Source: Medicago truncatula (Eukaryota; Streptophyta; Magnoliopsida; Fabales; Fabaceae). From it: 64,000 nt of DNA. The stretch spans positions 13,526,001-13,590,000 of the forward strand of contig NC_053043.1 in the NCBI RefSeq assembly GCF_003473485.1, in the 5' to 3' direction. Below, one piece after another: positions 1 to 11,588 of the stretch (position 1 is the first letter of the stretch; the number at the start of each line of letters is the position of its first letter). The notes below the pieces were generated by a model. That model did no database searches and had not been told where the DNA came from. It worked only from the letters and a program-made list of their open reading frames with translations. The translations under genes and the position numbers were made by a program.

Positions 1-282
1 TACAACCAATTTTATACAATTTTTGTGACAACCACTTTTTCTCTCTTCTTATTGGACAAAATCAATAGAGAGAGAAAGAAAATGAGAGAGAATAAAAACA
101 CATGTGAGTATGAGAGAGAGAATTGTTTCAAAAGTTGTCAAAAAGTGATTGTACAGATATCATTTCTCTATATTTTTACTCTATCCTTTTTTTTTTCTCT
201 CTCCATTGTTTTTGACTGATAAGAAGAGAGAGAAATGAGATAATCATAAAAGTTGTTAACAAATGATTGTTCAAATATCATT
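1..282. repeat. MITE-like repeat, left end cut by window
   Basis: The stretch is rich in GAGAGA and its complement, and carries the end motif GTACAGATATCATTTCTC near 150-167 and TTGTTCAAATATCATTGCTC near 260-280. A related copy lies at 12112-12280, where both inverted ends are present. A short open frame here is a by-product of the repeat and is not a gene. Confidence 0.5.
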
Positions 283-677
283 GCTCATTAAGTAAATTCC
301 ACCGATTGTAAAAACACTTTGGCAGTTTGAAAAATTGAAAATAAATGCGAAAACACATTAAGAAGTTAGAAGAACCACGTACACAACAAAATTGAAACAA
401 ATAGTGGAAATTTTTGTTCTTCCTTGTCAAGATTATTGATTAATTACAATTACAGGAAACTATTCAAAAATTCATATTAAATCTGCCATGGTAGCTATAT
501 TGTTGCTTCATTGATTTGAGAGTACTTGTCGCAGATATTGTAGAATCAAAATCCAAAAAACATAAAAGGAATCGCTTGAATTCATGTGCAAAATTCATAT
601 AACACACATACTTCTGCTTGACGAAACAACAATGTTATTAGAAAAAGTTGAAAAAACTTACACAATGCTCCTTTGAA
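283..677. other. 3' flank of the glycosyltransferase gene
   Basis: AT-rich sequence downstream of the minus-strand glycosyltransferase stop codon. It probably contains that gene's 3' UTR. I see no other gene or clear element. Confidence 0.5.
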
Positions 678-1814
678 TTAATCATGCGGCTTGAGGTTTC
701 TCAATCTTTTAAGTTCATCAATCAAAGCCAACAAATTATTATAAGATGAGCCACCTTTTTGAATAGCTTGTGTAGCCTTTTCTCCAAACTCTCGAGCACG
801 TACCCTGATATTTTTAGCTTCATCACCACCGCCCATCAATCTCCTCACAGCCTTCTCTATGCTATCTTTGCTCACCAACTTCTCTCTCTCCGCAACACCA
901 CTTGTACACCATTCTGTTGCACCGACTTCAATTCCAATTCCTCGAACTTGTGTTATTAGTTTCTCGTTGTAGAATTGATCTCCATGGACTGGCCACGTTA
1001 TCATTGGAACTCCCATGCTAACAGCCTCTACGATTGAGTTCCCCCCGCAATGCGTCATAAATCCCCCCACTGCAGGGTGACTCAATATCTTAACTTGTGG
1101 GGCCCAACCCCTAATGATCAAACCCTTTTTCTCGATGTTTTTCTCTTCAAATCCCTTCGGCAACCACTTTTGTTTCTCCTCTTCGCTCTCATCTTCTTTC
1201 CCTTTCTTCTCCGGAACAACCCATATGAACGGTTGACCTGCTGCTTCTAGTGAGCATGCCATCTCATATAGTTGTTTATTAGATGAATAATTGATGCTTC
1301 CAAAACATATGTACAATACTGAGTTAACTCTCTTTGAGTCAAGCCAGCTCAGGCACTCGTGTACATTCACAAAAACCTCGTTTCCCCTCTCTGATTTTTC
1401 TTGAACGGTTCTGCAAATAAGAGAAGTTGGACCAATATGCCAAACCTTGTGACCTGTTGTTTTTTCGTAGTGTTGGATGCACTCTTCTCCATCAAATTCA
1501 CTGAAGTTGTTGATGATAAGTGCTTTACTTTTAAATATTGTCTCAAGCATTGTTTCTAGGAATGGGATGATTAACTTTGGCGGTTTTTCACATAAGGTGA
1601 TATGATGAGGAAAATTTGGAACAACAAAGGTACTTGAATCCGAATCAAAATTTGTATCAGAATGAAGTAAATTGTTTGTTTTGAGGGTCTCCATTAGGGA
1701 GACGGCAAAAAGGCACATTCCGTTAAATGTGATGTTAGGAATCTGAAACTTATGGGCCAAGTCATTAACCCATGGGTATGCAGCGTCGGAGATGATACAA
1801 TCTGGGGGATCATT
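678..1814 (-). pseudogene. UDP-glycosyltransferase (UGT73-type), C-terminal part of a disrupted gene
   Basis: This is the larger part of a family 1 UDP-glycosyltransferase, a cytosolic enzyme that moves a sugar from a UDP-sugar to a small molecule. UGT73F-type members act on isoflavonoids or saponins; that substrate class is family knowledge only. The frame is open from the insertion site (1814) to the stop (678). The acceptor-activating Asp of the catalytic pair is in CIISDAAYPW (about residue 123 of the gene before insertion). The 44-residue PSPG sugar-donor box (about residues 350-393) starts WAPQVKILSHPAVGG and ends WPVHGDQ. Its position 22, normally Trp in glucosyltransferases, is Gly (codon GGG at 1041-1043; TGG would need one base change). 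Joined to the 5' part at 8360-8703 minus one target duplication, the gene would be a single exon of 491 codons, a normal family length. It lacks its promoter and first 115 codons here, so it cannot make the full enzyme. Confidence 0.9.
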
Positions 1815-2418
1815 TGTTAGAATATTTTATTATTTAATAATATTCCAATATCATTATGTGGGCAAATATCGTAATAATAATTATATTAGCTATTTATCAA
1901 TTGTGAGCCTTAATTGATTAGTGATCAAATTAAGTAATAAGGCTAATTAGATTTCTATTTTGGATAATTAATTATTTAATTAGTTGATATGGACTCAACA
2001 TGAGTGGATGTCCGGATGGCCCATTAACGGAATAATGGGAAACCCTAATGGCCATCCAATATAAAAGAGGCTATGGTCCCCAATACACCGTACACGGCAA
2101 TACTCTCTCTTCTCCCCATCTGAAGAGAACTTGAGGCATAAAGGTACCGGTTGAGGAAGAACCAAATCAGCCACCGCTAACTCTATTGTGTGTTTCAGAT
2201 CATCTCCTCTCTTTGGTTATAGTTGTTGATGAGAGGGCTGCCTTGAAAGCTTTATCCAGGTATTCCTAATACCCTAATTCTTAATACCCTTGATAAATCA
2301 AACATGTCGTAGATCCGATCATAATCAGGTTCAATGTTTTGTTTGCTTCCGCTATTGATTCACAATTGTTGAACATGTATTATGAAATCTATTTATATTA
2401 AGACCTATATTTCCAACA
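1815..2418 (+). repeat. 5' LTR (604 bp)
   Basis: Comparing by eye with 7756-8359, I find no difference over 604 bp. It ends in the standard TG...CA. A TATA box (TATAAAAG at 2060-2067) marks the likely start of the element's transcript some 20-30 bp further on. This promoter points along the plus strand, so it is antisense to the glycosyltransferase. Confidence 0.95.
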
Positions 2419-2420
2419 AG

Positions 2421-2435
2421 TGGTATCAGAGCGGT
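2421..2435 (+). other. Primer-binding site, tRNA-Met type
   Basis: TGGTATCAGAGCGGT lies two bases after the left LTR. TGGTATCAGAGC is the usual Copia primer site complementary to the 3' end of initiator tRNA-Met, used to prime minus-strand DNA synthesis. Confidence 0.9.
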
Positions 2436-3984
2436 CTTCATGTTTGATTTATTAGGATTATTTTGTTTAAAATCACAAATTTTTCTTTGTTCTTCCATCG
2501 CTTGAACCCTAAATTTGGTTAATTGGGGATTTTTTTATGTTTGCCTCGTTTCGGCATGAAAACGTGAAATAATTTTTTTTTTTTATTTGTTTTGAGAATA
2601 ACCGTAACAAGCAAACCATGTCTTATGTGTATAGTTGCTTACTAAAGGACAACAATTTTTTGTGGATGATTACTTTTACTTTAATCAATTTTTTTTTTAT
2701 GCGTGTTCCAATCGGTTCTTGTTTGACCTTTATTTCAATTGAATCGGTTTAATCAATTGATTTCTTCTGGATCCTCCTTGTTGCACGCTGGTGATTCATT
2801 AGGCATGAATTTTATGAAAACAAATAATTTGATTAAATCTTGTGTCCATGAATATAGATAATTTGGTTTGGCTTCTTTTCAAGATATCAATATTGCATCC
2901 TTTGGGTTGTATTTTTGTCCTTTTAGGAATATTCTTTTACTGTGAATATTTGGATTTTGGAAGAAATATTCTTTCAGTATGAATATTTAAATTCAAGTGT
3001 ATGTAATTTTGTGAGCTATATTTTTTCTTTTTGGATATGAATTTGGTTTGCTGCAGCTTTCGAAAGCAAGATACATTGATGAAATTGAATTCACATACTT
3101 GAAATTTTAGAAGTAAGTATTTTGCATATTTCAAATTTGTGAAATCAATTGTGTCTGCTCTTGACTTTATTTGCATTTGATGATTTGATTCTATATTAAA
3201 TCTTTTGGTCAAAATAATTTTCCAATATTTTTTTTTTATCATATCTTCCAGTTTAATTTCTATTTGAAATTAGTATTTATTCACAAAGATTTTGTACATG
3301 GAGATTATTTTGAGAAATAAGGCAAATTAAATTTTGTTATATATATTTGGTTGTTGTATATATTTGTGGAATATGTAAGGAATCTCAAAATATTATGAAG
3401 AAACTTTTAGTACATGAAGTAAAAATTTTGATTCTTTAAAGTTTGAGAAATAATAATTTTAGTATTGTTTGTTTATTTATAAACATAAAGTATATTTCTT
3501 TATTTAGGAAATAATTGAGTCTAGAGTTATTCATTATTTTATTTAAAGAATCATTTGGTATATGTGAATCAATTGTCGCATGAATATTTTTTTTTTGTAT
3601 ATATAAGATTCAATTTTTTTTTATTTGAAATTGAATATTTGGTTATAGCATGATTATCATATTAGAGTTTATTGTTATTAAGTTTTCTACAATAATATTT
3701 TGTCTTATCATGCATTTTGAATATATTTCATGCTATGTTTGTTGCTGCTTTTATGCGATATATTTAAATTCATGAGTTTGTCTTCACACTTAAAGTATTG
3801 TCATACACACATTGGTGTGATTTGTGACTTTCATCTTCTTTCAAATTCGTGAATTTGTCTTCACACTTAAGGGTTGTCAAGTGACCTTATGGTTACTTAG
3901 CAACATAATGGACTAATTCAGCCTACATTATGTCAGTAGTGCTTTGTAAATTTAAGATCATTCCCATTTAATTTGTTGTGAAAT

Positions 3985-4520
3985 GTCTAGTAATTGCGGT
4001 TGTTTTGGTTGAAGCAACATGTTGCCAAAGTAACCTCTGTTGCGTAGATTTGATTCAACTGAACTTGCAAAAGACGTAGTATGAAATTATCCATGTGAGT
4101 TGTCGTCGGCCCCAAGGAAGGCACAACTTGACCGGATAATTACATACATATGATAGTAAATGTATGGTGATTATATAGTAATTATCCATGTGAATAATAG
4201 GATACCTGAATGTGACTATTATTTGACAGGATTTATCACCTCATTTAATATATATTAAGATTATCTAGTAACTGCAGTTGAGTCGGTTGAAACAATAATG
4301 TTGCCCAAGTAACCTCTGTTGCGTAGATTCGATTCAACTGAAGTTACAAAAGATGTAGTGTGTAATTATTTATGCGAGTTGTCGTCGGCCCCAAGGAAGG
4401 CACAACTTGGCCGGATAGTTACATACCTGTGATGGTAAATATGTGGTGATTATAACGTAATTATCCATGTGGATAATAGGATGTCCAAAGGTGACTATTA
4501 TTTGACAGGACTTATCACCA
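3985..4520 (+). repeat. Two tandem ~280-bp repeats inside the retrotransposon
   Basis: Two diverged copies start near 3985 and 4264. Shared stretches include AAGTAACCTCTGTTGCGTAG, GTTGTCGTCGGCCCCAAGG and GACTATTATTTGACAGGA. They occupy the place where gag would be expected and contain no long open frame. Shorter repeats related to TTTGATCATT follow near 4525 and 4788. Confidence 0.8.
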
Positions 4521-6129
4521 ATGTTTGATCATTACATTGAGAGTACCGCTTGCAATTAATTCTTAGCAATCCAAAGATTGTGTTTTAATGGTGCGCTTGG
4601 TATCTTGTTAAGGTCTTTTATTTACAAATAAAGAAGCATGTTTCTTTAATATTTTACTGACATGTATGTTGATGTTGTGTTAGTGTAAACTTATTTAATT
4701 ATTTAAGAGTTTACATCCACACCTATGATGGAAAACAATTGACAATTATAAGAATTTATTCTTTGTCAAAGTAAATTGTCATTGTTTGATCATTGTTATA
4801 AAATACCACTAGCAATTGATATTATTTTTTAAAGACTTGATATTGATGATGCATTAGGTATTTTGGTGAGTGCTTTTGCTACTCTTGTTCTCTTTAAACT
4901 AATATAGTTTATGTATCTGCTAATCTGAGTTGAATTTTTAAACTCTTAAAAGTTCTAACTTTTAGGAATTGAAGTATAATATTAACATTATTCTTGGATC
5001 TAGACCTTAGATAAGGGTGGTGAAACTCACATTCTCTCACATATTCAGCATCTAATTTGAGAATCAAGTTTGACAAGTGAGTATACACCAAATCTCATAG
5101 GTCATATGTGATCATAAAGTTAAAATCTCATATGCATTAGAGGTATTGTTTAAGATGACAATTTTTGTCATATTTTCTTTGGTTAAACTAAGGTGCTTTT
5201 AAAGCAATATAGAGAAAGACAAACTCTCATTGGAGAGAGTGTATTTCATTAAGATTATTTGGCAAAGAAAATGTAAGAAGCACATCATGTAAATATTTAA
5301 TCTTGCTAAGACACTATAATTTCGACTATCTATGACTGGTTCGAAAATTCAGTAATTTCGACAATCATATGACTTGTTCGAGAATTCAGTATTTTGTATT
5401 ATCTTTGCACAGTTAAGTTTATAACTGTTACAGTTAGAAATGATCGTTTAAATGATCAATTCATAAAGTGTGCAAATAAGGAAAGGCTGAAGCAAGAGAA
5501 AATAAAATGGTGCTCATTTGGAAAATACCTCATAAAAGATAAGGGCAAAAGAATGGTAGTCTTGACTGACTTATGTCCAATGATGTTGAAAGATACATCA
5601 ATTAAGAATGGACAAAGTCGATAAAGATTGCTTTATTCATTTTTTAAACCAATTTTAGATTGTCGTTACTAGTTTATTTTTGTATTTAAAAGACATTTGG
5701 TGAATCATTATTTGAATGAATTTTTGTTTTAATTTCTCTTTGAATAAATCAAGATGTTTTGAGTTTCATTTGCAAATAATGATTCAATATGTCTTTTAAA
5801 TTCAATTATAAGAGTCAATTCAGTTATGACTTGTGACATTCTATATTGTTTAAGGTTTTGAATACTATAAGTTTTTCGTCCCACAAATTAAGAAATTTTT
5901 TTTTTTTGAGACATAAATTGTTAAGCTTTCTTGAGGATATTGAGTTTGGGGGAGAGATATGGTTTTTTAGAACAAAATTGAATGAGGAAGAATTAGTTCT
6001 AAACTAATTCATATAGTTACTATTAGTATAGTATATTTGGATCCTCGTGAGGACATTATTGTTCTTTCTCTCAATCAAGTTAAGAAATTAATTCATATAG
6101 ATCAAACTCAACACCCTCAAGAAATATGG

Positions 6130-7310
6130 CTTCTAGTGTCATTAAGAATTGACTGAAAAGAGAAGTTCTATTTAGTTTAATTGAAAGACTCTATTAGGAA
6201 AGTCATGATACTAGTTTGCTGATTATAATTTTGGAGCTGCATAAGATGGATTATAATATAGTGTTTCTTAATGGTGACATTAACGATACAATATGGTGCA
6301 TGTGAATAAAACTTTTGTGTCAATTGATACAAAGTAAATGGTTTGCAAAGTCATGAAATCCACTTATAAGTTAAGAAATTTGTCTCTTTAGTGTTACCCA
6401 AAAATTCTCATAAAGTAATTGTCTTATTTGGTTTTGAGATAATATTATGGAGAATTGTGGACTTAGCAAGTTCAGTGGGAGTAATTTTATATTTCTAGTT
6501 TAATATGTCAATTTTATTTTATTCAGTCAACGATGATATATGTTTGTTATGTGAAACTAAGGAAATCTCTAACAAAAGTTAGTGATGTAAGATCCTAGGG
6601 ACACCTCTTTTGTATTAGGCATTTCAATACTTAGAGATTCTTCTCAAGGTATTATTCGGATATCACAAAAGAGTTATATCAATAAAGTTGAAAATGAAAT
6701 GACGTAATTTTTGGATGACCTCAATCACCGAGAGAGACTTTTCAGTCTCAAATATTGCCCATTAGAAAATTTATGAATTCATAAATTTAAGTATTTTCCT
6801 ACACTTTGTCTATAGGATTTTTATGTATAATATTATTATACGCATTTTGAAATGGTGTATATAATAAAATTGTTTGGCAGATATTTTAGCAATTCAAAGT
6901 TTGAATTGTTTAAAAAGCAACCATAAGGATTATTAAAGAGAACAAGAGAGCTTATGCTCACATCAGAAATCTGACAATTTGGAGATCATTTATGTGTCAG
7001 ACTTTGGCTTTTGGATGTAAGTAGATAATACACATCCTAACTCAAGAAATGACTGTAAGTATTTATGTCACTTGGTTGCATATTGTTAAAGGTATTGAAA
7101 GACCGATCAAGTTATATAGTGACATAATTCAGTCGTATAGTTGTTTAACAACAAATTTCTAAAAATTCATTACCTTATAGATTATTGTTGTTAAATGATA
7201 GAACATGCAGAGACAAACTTTATGCTAACTGATCCACTAATCAAAGACATGACACATAAGGTCTTTCATATGGTTGTTGTCATTAAGGATGTCTTGGATT
7301 AGTGGGAGTC
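6130..7310 (+). pseudogene. Decayed Copia pol (reverse transcriptase / RNase H)
   Basis: Broken frames carry recognisable Copia pieces. LELHKMDYNIVFLNGDIN near 6230-6285 matches the reverse transcriptase LxxMDVKTAFLNG region. DTSFVLGISILRDSSQGI near 6600-6655 matches the GxAxxVLGIxI region. TNFMLTDPLIKDMTHKVFH near 7215-7270 matches the RNase H C-terminus. Many stops and frameshifts separate them and the YVDD region is mutated, so no enzyme can be made. Confidence 0.8.
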
Positions 7311-7744
7311 TCTTAGTTTATGTTCTATACTTTTAATTTTTGGAATTGATACAGACTTTATGTTATGATTTTCTGCAGAAATAAAGTTCATGAGGTTATT
7401 TTTTGTTATAACCATTTCTGTATCATTTTGTGCAAATATTGAATTTGCATACTTCAGTTCGATCTCACTAAAGTTTTAAGTTGGATCAGTTGGAAATAGA
7501 CATGATTTAGAGATCACATTGCATGAAATTTCCATGCCACTCATCCATATCGATCTATGTCATCAAGTGCATTGATATGGTGGTCGTCGGGGTTCCGTCA
7601 CGTTATATGTCAGTGACGACAGCCGCGGTGGTCCCATTATTAATGTACGAGGTGGACTAGATTGTAAAAGTTGAAATCTAAAGATAAATAGCATTCAGAC
7701 GCGCGCCTAAAGAATTATGATATAATTATTAAGATATGTAGCCC

Positions 7745-7755
7745 AAGTAGGAGAT
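7745..7755 (+). other. Polypurine tract
   Basis: AAGTAGGAGAT directly before the right LTR, the position and composition of the plus-strand primer of Copia elements. Confidence 0.8.
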
Positions 7756-8359
7756 TGTTAGAATATTTTATTATTTAATAATATTCCAATATCATTATGT
7801 GGGCAAATATCGTAATAATAATTATATTAGCTATTTATCAATTGTGAGCCTTAATTGATTAGTGATCAAATTAAGTAATAAGGCTAATTAGATTTCTATT
7901 TTGGATAATTAATTATTTAATTAGTTGATATGGACTCAACATGAGTGGATGTCCGGATGGCCCATTAACGGAATAATGGGAAACCCTAATGGCCATCCAA
8001 TATAAAAGAGGCTATGGTCCCCAATACACCGTACACGGCAATACTCTCTCTTCTCCCCATCTGAAGAGAACTTGAGGCATAAAGGTACCGGTTGAGGAAG
8101 AACCAAATCAGCCACCGCTAACTCTATTGTGTGTTTCAGATCATCTCCTCTCTTTGGTTATAGTTGTTGATGAGAGGGCTGCCTTGAAAGCTTTATCCAG
8201 GTATTCCTAATACCCTAATTCTTAATACCCTTGATAAATCAAACATGTCGTAGATCCGATCATAATCAGGTTCAATGTTTTGTTTGCTTCCGCTATTGAT
8301 TCACAATTGTTGAACATGTATTATGAAATCTATTTATATTAAGACCTATATTTCCAACA
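7756..8359 (+). repeat. 3' LTR (604 bp)
   Basis: Copy of the left LTR at an offset of 5,941 bp. It ends CCAACA and is followed by the second TCATT target duplication. Its TATA box (8001-8008) could start transcripts that read into the 5' part of the glycosyltransferase in the antisense direction. Confidence 0.95.
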
Positions 8360-8703
8360 TCATTTTCCATGAAATCCTCAATGGGTCCATGGAGGAGCAT
8401 TGCGCCATGATGGATCTTCCAAGATGTGGTGGAGTCGGTGGTGGAAGACATAGATTCAATGCCATCAGGAAGGCCAACTTGTTGGGAGGGGAATTCGATG
8501 GTGTGAAAGCGAAGGAGGGAGGGAGCGGCGGATGAGAGAGATTTGGTAAGGGATTGGACGTTGGAGGGAGTGGTGATGACTGTGACGTGTTGGCCACGGG
8601 ATGCAAACATAATTGCTATGTCAAAAAGAGGGATCATATGTCCAGATGCTAGATATGGAATGAAGTGCAGTTTCAGTGGTTGTTCAACTTCTACACCTTC
8701 CAT
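8360..8703 (-). pseudogene. UDP-glycosyltransferase (UGT73-type), N-terminal part of a disrupted gene
   Basis: This carries the first 115 codons of the gene whose remainder is at 678-1814. The chosen start is the ATG at 8701-8703, giving MEGVEVEQPLKLHFIPYLAS, the usual beginning of UGT73F-like proteins. The catalytic His that deprotonates the acceptor is His22 in GHMIPL. The frame runs to MEND and there meets the right LTR of the retrotransposon. On the far side, at 1814, the codons resume as NDPPDC in the same frame, with the 5-bp duplication accounting for the overlap. No signal peptide is seen, as expected for a cytosolic enzyme. Transcription from the native promoter would run into the LTR and stop after about 20 foreign codons, giving a short non-catalytic product. 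Confidence 0.9.
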
Positions 8704-9799
8704 TGCTGAACAATATATTCTCTCTTTTCAATTAACTATTCACGTTTCTATCCCTCCCTGAGTGTGTGAGTGCATCTCTTTTCAAGTTCAACCATAGTTT
8801 CGTTTTATAGAAATATTTTACTTATTACTTTTTTTTTATTATTGTTATTATTTTATTCTATCTGCACGAGACCCACGAGGCTTAGCTCCAGTTATCATCC
8901 CATATGAACATTATCTGCACCATTAATTTTGAATGAGACGTGTGTTTAAGAGTGCTCTGTGGACCATTAAATTGAAGACCATGTTTGGTAGAACAAAAAA
9001 AAAAAAACAATATTTTTTGAAGGAAAAATAATTATTATTACTGGCGGAAAAACGGACACTCCTCTTTCTATTCATTTTATTGCACTAACGTATGTAGACT
9101 ATCAACAATATTTTATAAAAGAATTATATAAATTAAAATTATAAGTACAAATATATGTGATTTGACGGTGATGCTAAATGGTGTGAAATCTTTTGGCACA
9201 AATCACACCAAGCATTTACGCACAACACGGTTACTTACAAATCTAGAATTTTTTTTTTTTTTATTCTGATCAAAGTATTATAATAAATATTATTATACCT
9301 AGCGAAAAGACGGGTATTAATGTGTTCGTCTTTCCGTTCTTTTTATTGCACTAACATTTGAATATCAGATATAAATATATTCATATCATGTTCGTAAAAA
9401 ACCATTCATGAAAGCTCGTGATTTTGTACGAACTAAAAAAGACATGACTTTGAGTTTTATCTTATGTCTTATAAGCTCGTTTGAATAAAAAGGACCCGTT
9501 TAATAAACGTCACTTTCTCACAAACTTATAGCTTATTCTTACTATCTTATAGTGTTGTTTGATAAACTAATTCAAGTAGCTTATAACTTAAATATCATTA
9601 TTTATCTCAATTTTACCCCTACAAATTTAAATGAAAAAACTAATATTAAATCAATATATCACTTTTATGCCATTTCATATTTATAATATAGTCCAACTAT
9701 TAATTTTACTAAATAATATAAATTCAATCAACTAGCTTATCCACTATCAGCTAGAAGCTGATTATAGTGAAAACATTCACTTCTGGATTGTGTGTCTGA
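8704..9799. other. Promoter side of the glycosyltransferase, then AT-rich spacer
   Basis: The first 100 bp must contain the 5' UTR and promoter of the disrupted glycosyltransferase, read leftwards. The rest is AT-rich with A-runs and no coding pattern. Two related inverted motifs, TACTGGCGGAAAAACGGACA (near 9040) and TACCTAGCGAAAAGACGGG (near 9295), suggest an old MITE pair. Confidence 0.4.
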
Positions 9800-10807
9800 A
9801 TATGAACACTTATTTTGCAACCCTAACAAAAAAAATAGTTATAGCTTATCCACAAATTGTTGCGGCCATTGTTCACATTTTGCACACAATCTGGATGGCA
9901 CACAACATTCTAAGGTTCAATTTTGATAAAGCAATGATACATACAACAGAGATAAAAATTGATTATTCTGTTACTATGAGTGGTAACCTATCTGCTAGGT
10001 GTTGTGTGTCTTCATATTCGCCTTTTTTAGATTCTTTCTTGGTGCCTACCCATCATCTGAGAACCAATGAGATTACGCCTATTTTTCGGAAGCCTCCAAC
10101 TCCTCCTTTGCTGAAGGTTAACACAGATGACTCGATAATTAGAGCTCACGCCTCTTGTGGGGGTATATTTTGAGATCATTTAGGAACGTTCCTTGATGCT
10201 TTTACTTGTAACCTTTGCACTTGCTCAATTTTTAATGCCGAAATTCTAGGTTATCTGGGCTTTGGAGTATGCAGCTCAAAATTGGTGGTGAAATATTATG
10301 TTTAAGAGTGATTCAACTAGTGCCTTATTAATTTTTAAAAATTCTTCTCTAGTGTCGATCTCCTATCGGAATCGGTGGCATTATGCTATTCGACTTGGAG
10401 TTCAGATTATGTCATCCCATATTTTATGCGAAGGCAATTGTTGTGCTTATAAGCTTGCGAATATGGGGCACTTGGTTCGGGGATCAGTTTCGTTGAATGA
10501 TTGTCCTAGAGACTTTGGATGGATTTCTTTATAGACAAATTTAGTTTGCCTAATTTTAGATTCCCTTATATTCTTTTCTTCTTTTCCTCTTATCTTGTTT
10601 GTTGAGGGTTTTAGCTTGGTCCCCCTATTTTGTGTGTGTGTGTGATTGGGGGGTGACAACCTGGTTAGGATGTCGGGGATTCTCTTTGATGCATGCTCTT
10701 TCTCTTGGCTTATAATTTTTTTTTTTAGCGTTGAGCACCAACGTTTTCAATTCTTTTTATTTTGGATTTCTTCAATACACAATTCCATGATAAAAAAAAA
10801 AAAAAAA
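9800..10807 (+). mobile_element. Non-LTR (LINE) retrotransposon fragment, RNase H domain and 3' end
   Basis: Frames at 9790-10173 and 10298-10534 match the RNase H domain that ends many plant LINEs. KPPTPPLLKVNTDDSI fits the WxPPxxGxLKxNxDGS start of the domain. ACGGIF, ESDSTSALLIFKNSS-like and REGNCCADKLANMGH-like pieces follow in order. A stop near 10171 and a frameshift before 10298 break it. A 3' UTR and an A-run at about 10793-10807 close it, as expected for a 5'-truncated LINE copy. Confidence 0.8.
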
Positions 10808-10837
10808 GGCCCAATTCTTCGTAAAAAAATAAAGAAA

Positions 10838-10911
10838 TGCTCTCGTTAAAAGTTGAATTCAAGACCTCCCGCTTACTAAACAAGTGCTCTAACCAACTGA
10901 GCTACAAGAGC
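10838..10911 (-). tRNA. Decayed tRNA-Thr(AGU) copy, probably a pseudogene
   Basis: Read on the minus strand it matches the intact tRNA at 13576-13649 except at six positions, all C-to-T or G-to-A. The anticodon loop TTAGTAA (anticodon AGU) is unchanged. Every stem can still pair, but with added G-U pairs in the acceptor, anticodon and T stems. Flanks resemble those of the intact copy (TTGGCAACATTTCC against TTGGTAGCATTTTCC), so it is a duplicated segment and not a retro-copy. Function is doubtful. Confidence 0.55.
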
Positions 10912-11492
10912 TTCTTGGCAACATTTCCATTACAAACATATAGATTTTAATCAAACAACGAATGAGTGGGAGGTCACATTTCTCATATAGAGCTTCTTGT
11001 TCACCCTTACGCGTATATTGTCATCAATCGCCTTAAAATGAAAGAGTATACGGTCATGATTTCTCATAATTTTAGACATGCAAGCTAGCTTGTTGACTAG
11101 ATTGCGGGTTATGCTATCTCTTTACTTACGAGTCCTCGTTTTCTTTGCCATCCTCCATGTACTTTTGTTAACCTTTTATGGAAAGATGTTGCCAACAATT
11201 ATTTTAGTCGTCACGTTCATGTCTAATTCGGTCTAAGGACCCTCCTATTAGGGAAAAAATTATTTTCTCTGTCAACTTTATCATTACTCACACTTAAAGT
11301 TAAAGTCTTTGATTCATGTATTATCTATTTGTTTGATAGGAATTGTTGCTGATATTGACGAAATTTCAACTTGTCAAAATGGATCTATCAACATATTGTC
11401 AATTTTTTTAAGATGTCACGTGAAAATAAAAGCATGGACATAAGATATGACTTCCAAGCCACATTTATATAAAACATCATGCTTCAACGCAC

Positions 11493-11588
11493 TTCATGTA
11501 ATTTCATTATATTCATTATAATAATATTTTGTTATACTCATAATATGATTATGAGTATAAATTTATTATTATAATGAAATTACATGAA
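11493..11588. repeat. Perfect-arm AT-rich hairpin
   Basis: TTCATGTAATTTCATTAT (11493-11510) is the exact reverse complement of 11571-11588. An inner pair, TTATACTCATAAT (11532-11544) and ATTATGAGTATAA (11548-11560), is also exact, around a 3-base loop. A foldback MITE is the likely explanation. Confidence 0.7.

Larger units (their letters stand above)
1815..8359 (+). mobile_element. Copia-type LTR retrotransposon, non-autonomous, inserted in the glycosyltransferase gene
   Basis: A complete element of 6,545 bp. It has direct LTRs at 1815-2418 and 7756-8359 (604 bp each, starting TGTTAG and ending CCAACA), a tRNA-Met type primer-binding site just inside the left LTR, and a purine-rich tract before the right LTR. 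The 5-bp sequence TCATT flanks it on both sides (1810-1814 and 8360-8364), the duplication expected from an integrase. The internal region has no intact gag or pol. Only decayed reverse transcriptase and RNase H matches are seen at about 6130-7310, and the 5' internal part (2700-5900) reads as non-coding with tandem repeats. Near-perfect LTRs beside a decayed interior mean it was mobilised recently by proteins supplied elsewhere. Confidence 0.95.

Noticed and set aside
2937-3242. 101-codon minus-strand open frame inside the retrotransposon
   Set aside because: Composition is that of AT-rich non-coding DNA read in reverse, with no recognisable domain.
5394-5624. 76-codon open frame in the retrotransposon as a possible gag
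   Set aside because: No Cys/His knuckle or other gag feature is visible; the length is within what chance gives in this region.
8323-8761. Several short open frames on both strands around the N-terminal glycosyltransferase exon
   Set aside because: They are shadows of the real frame, produced by its GC-rich codon pattern.
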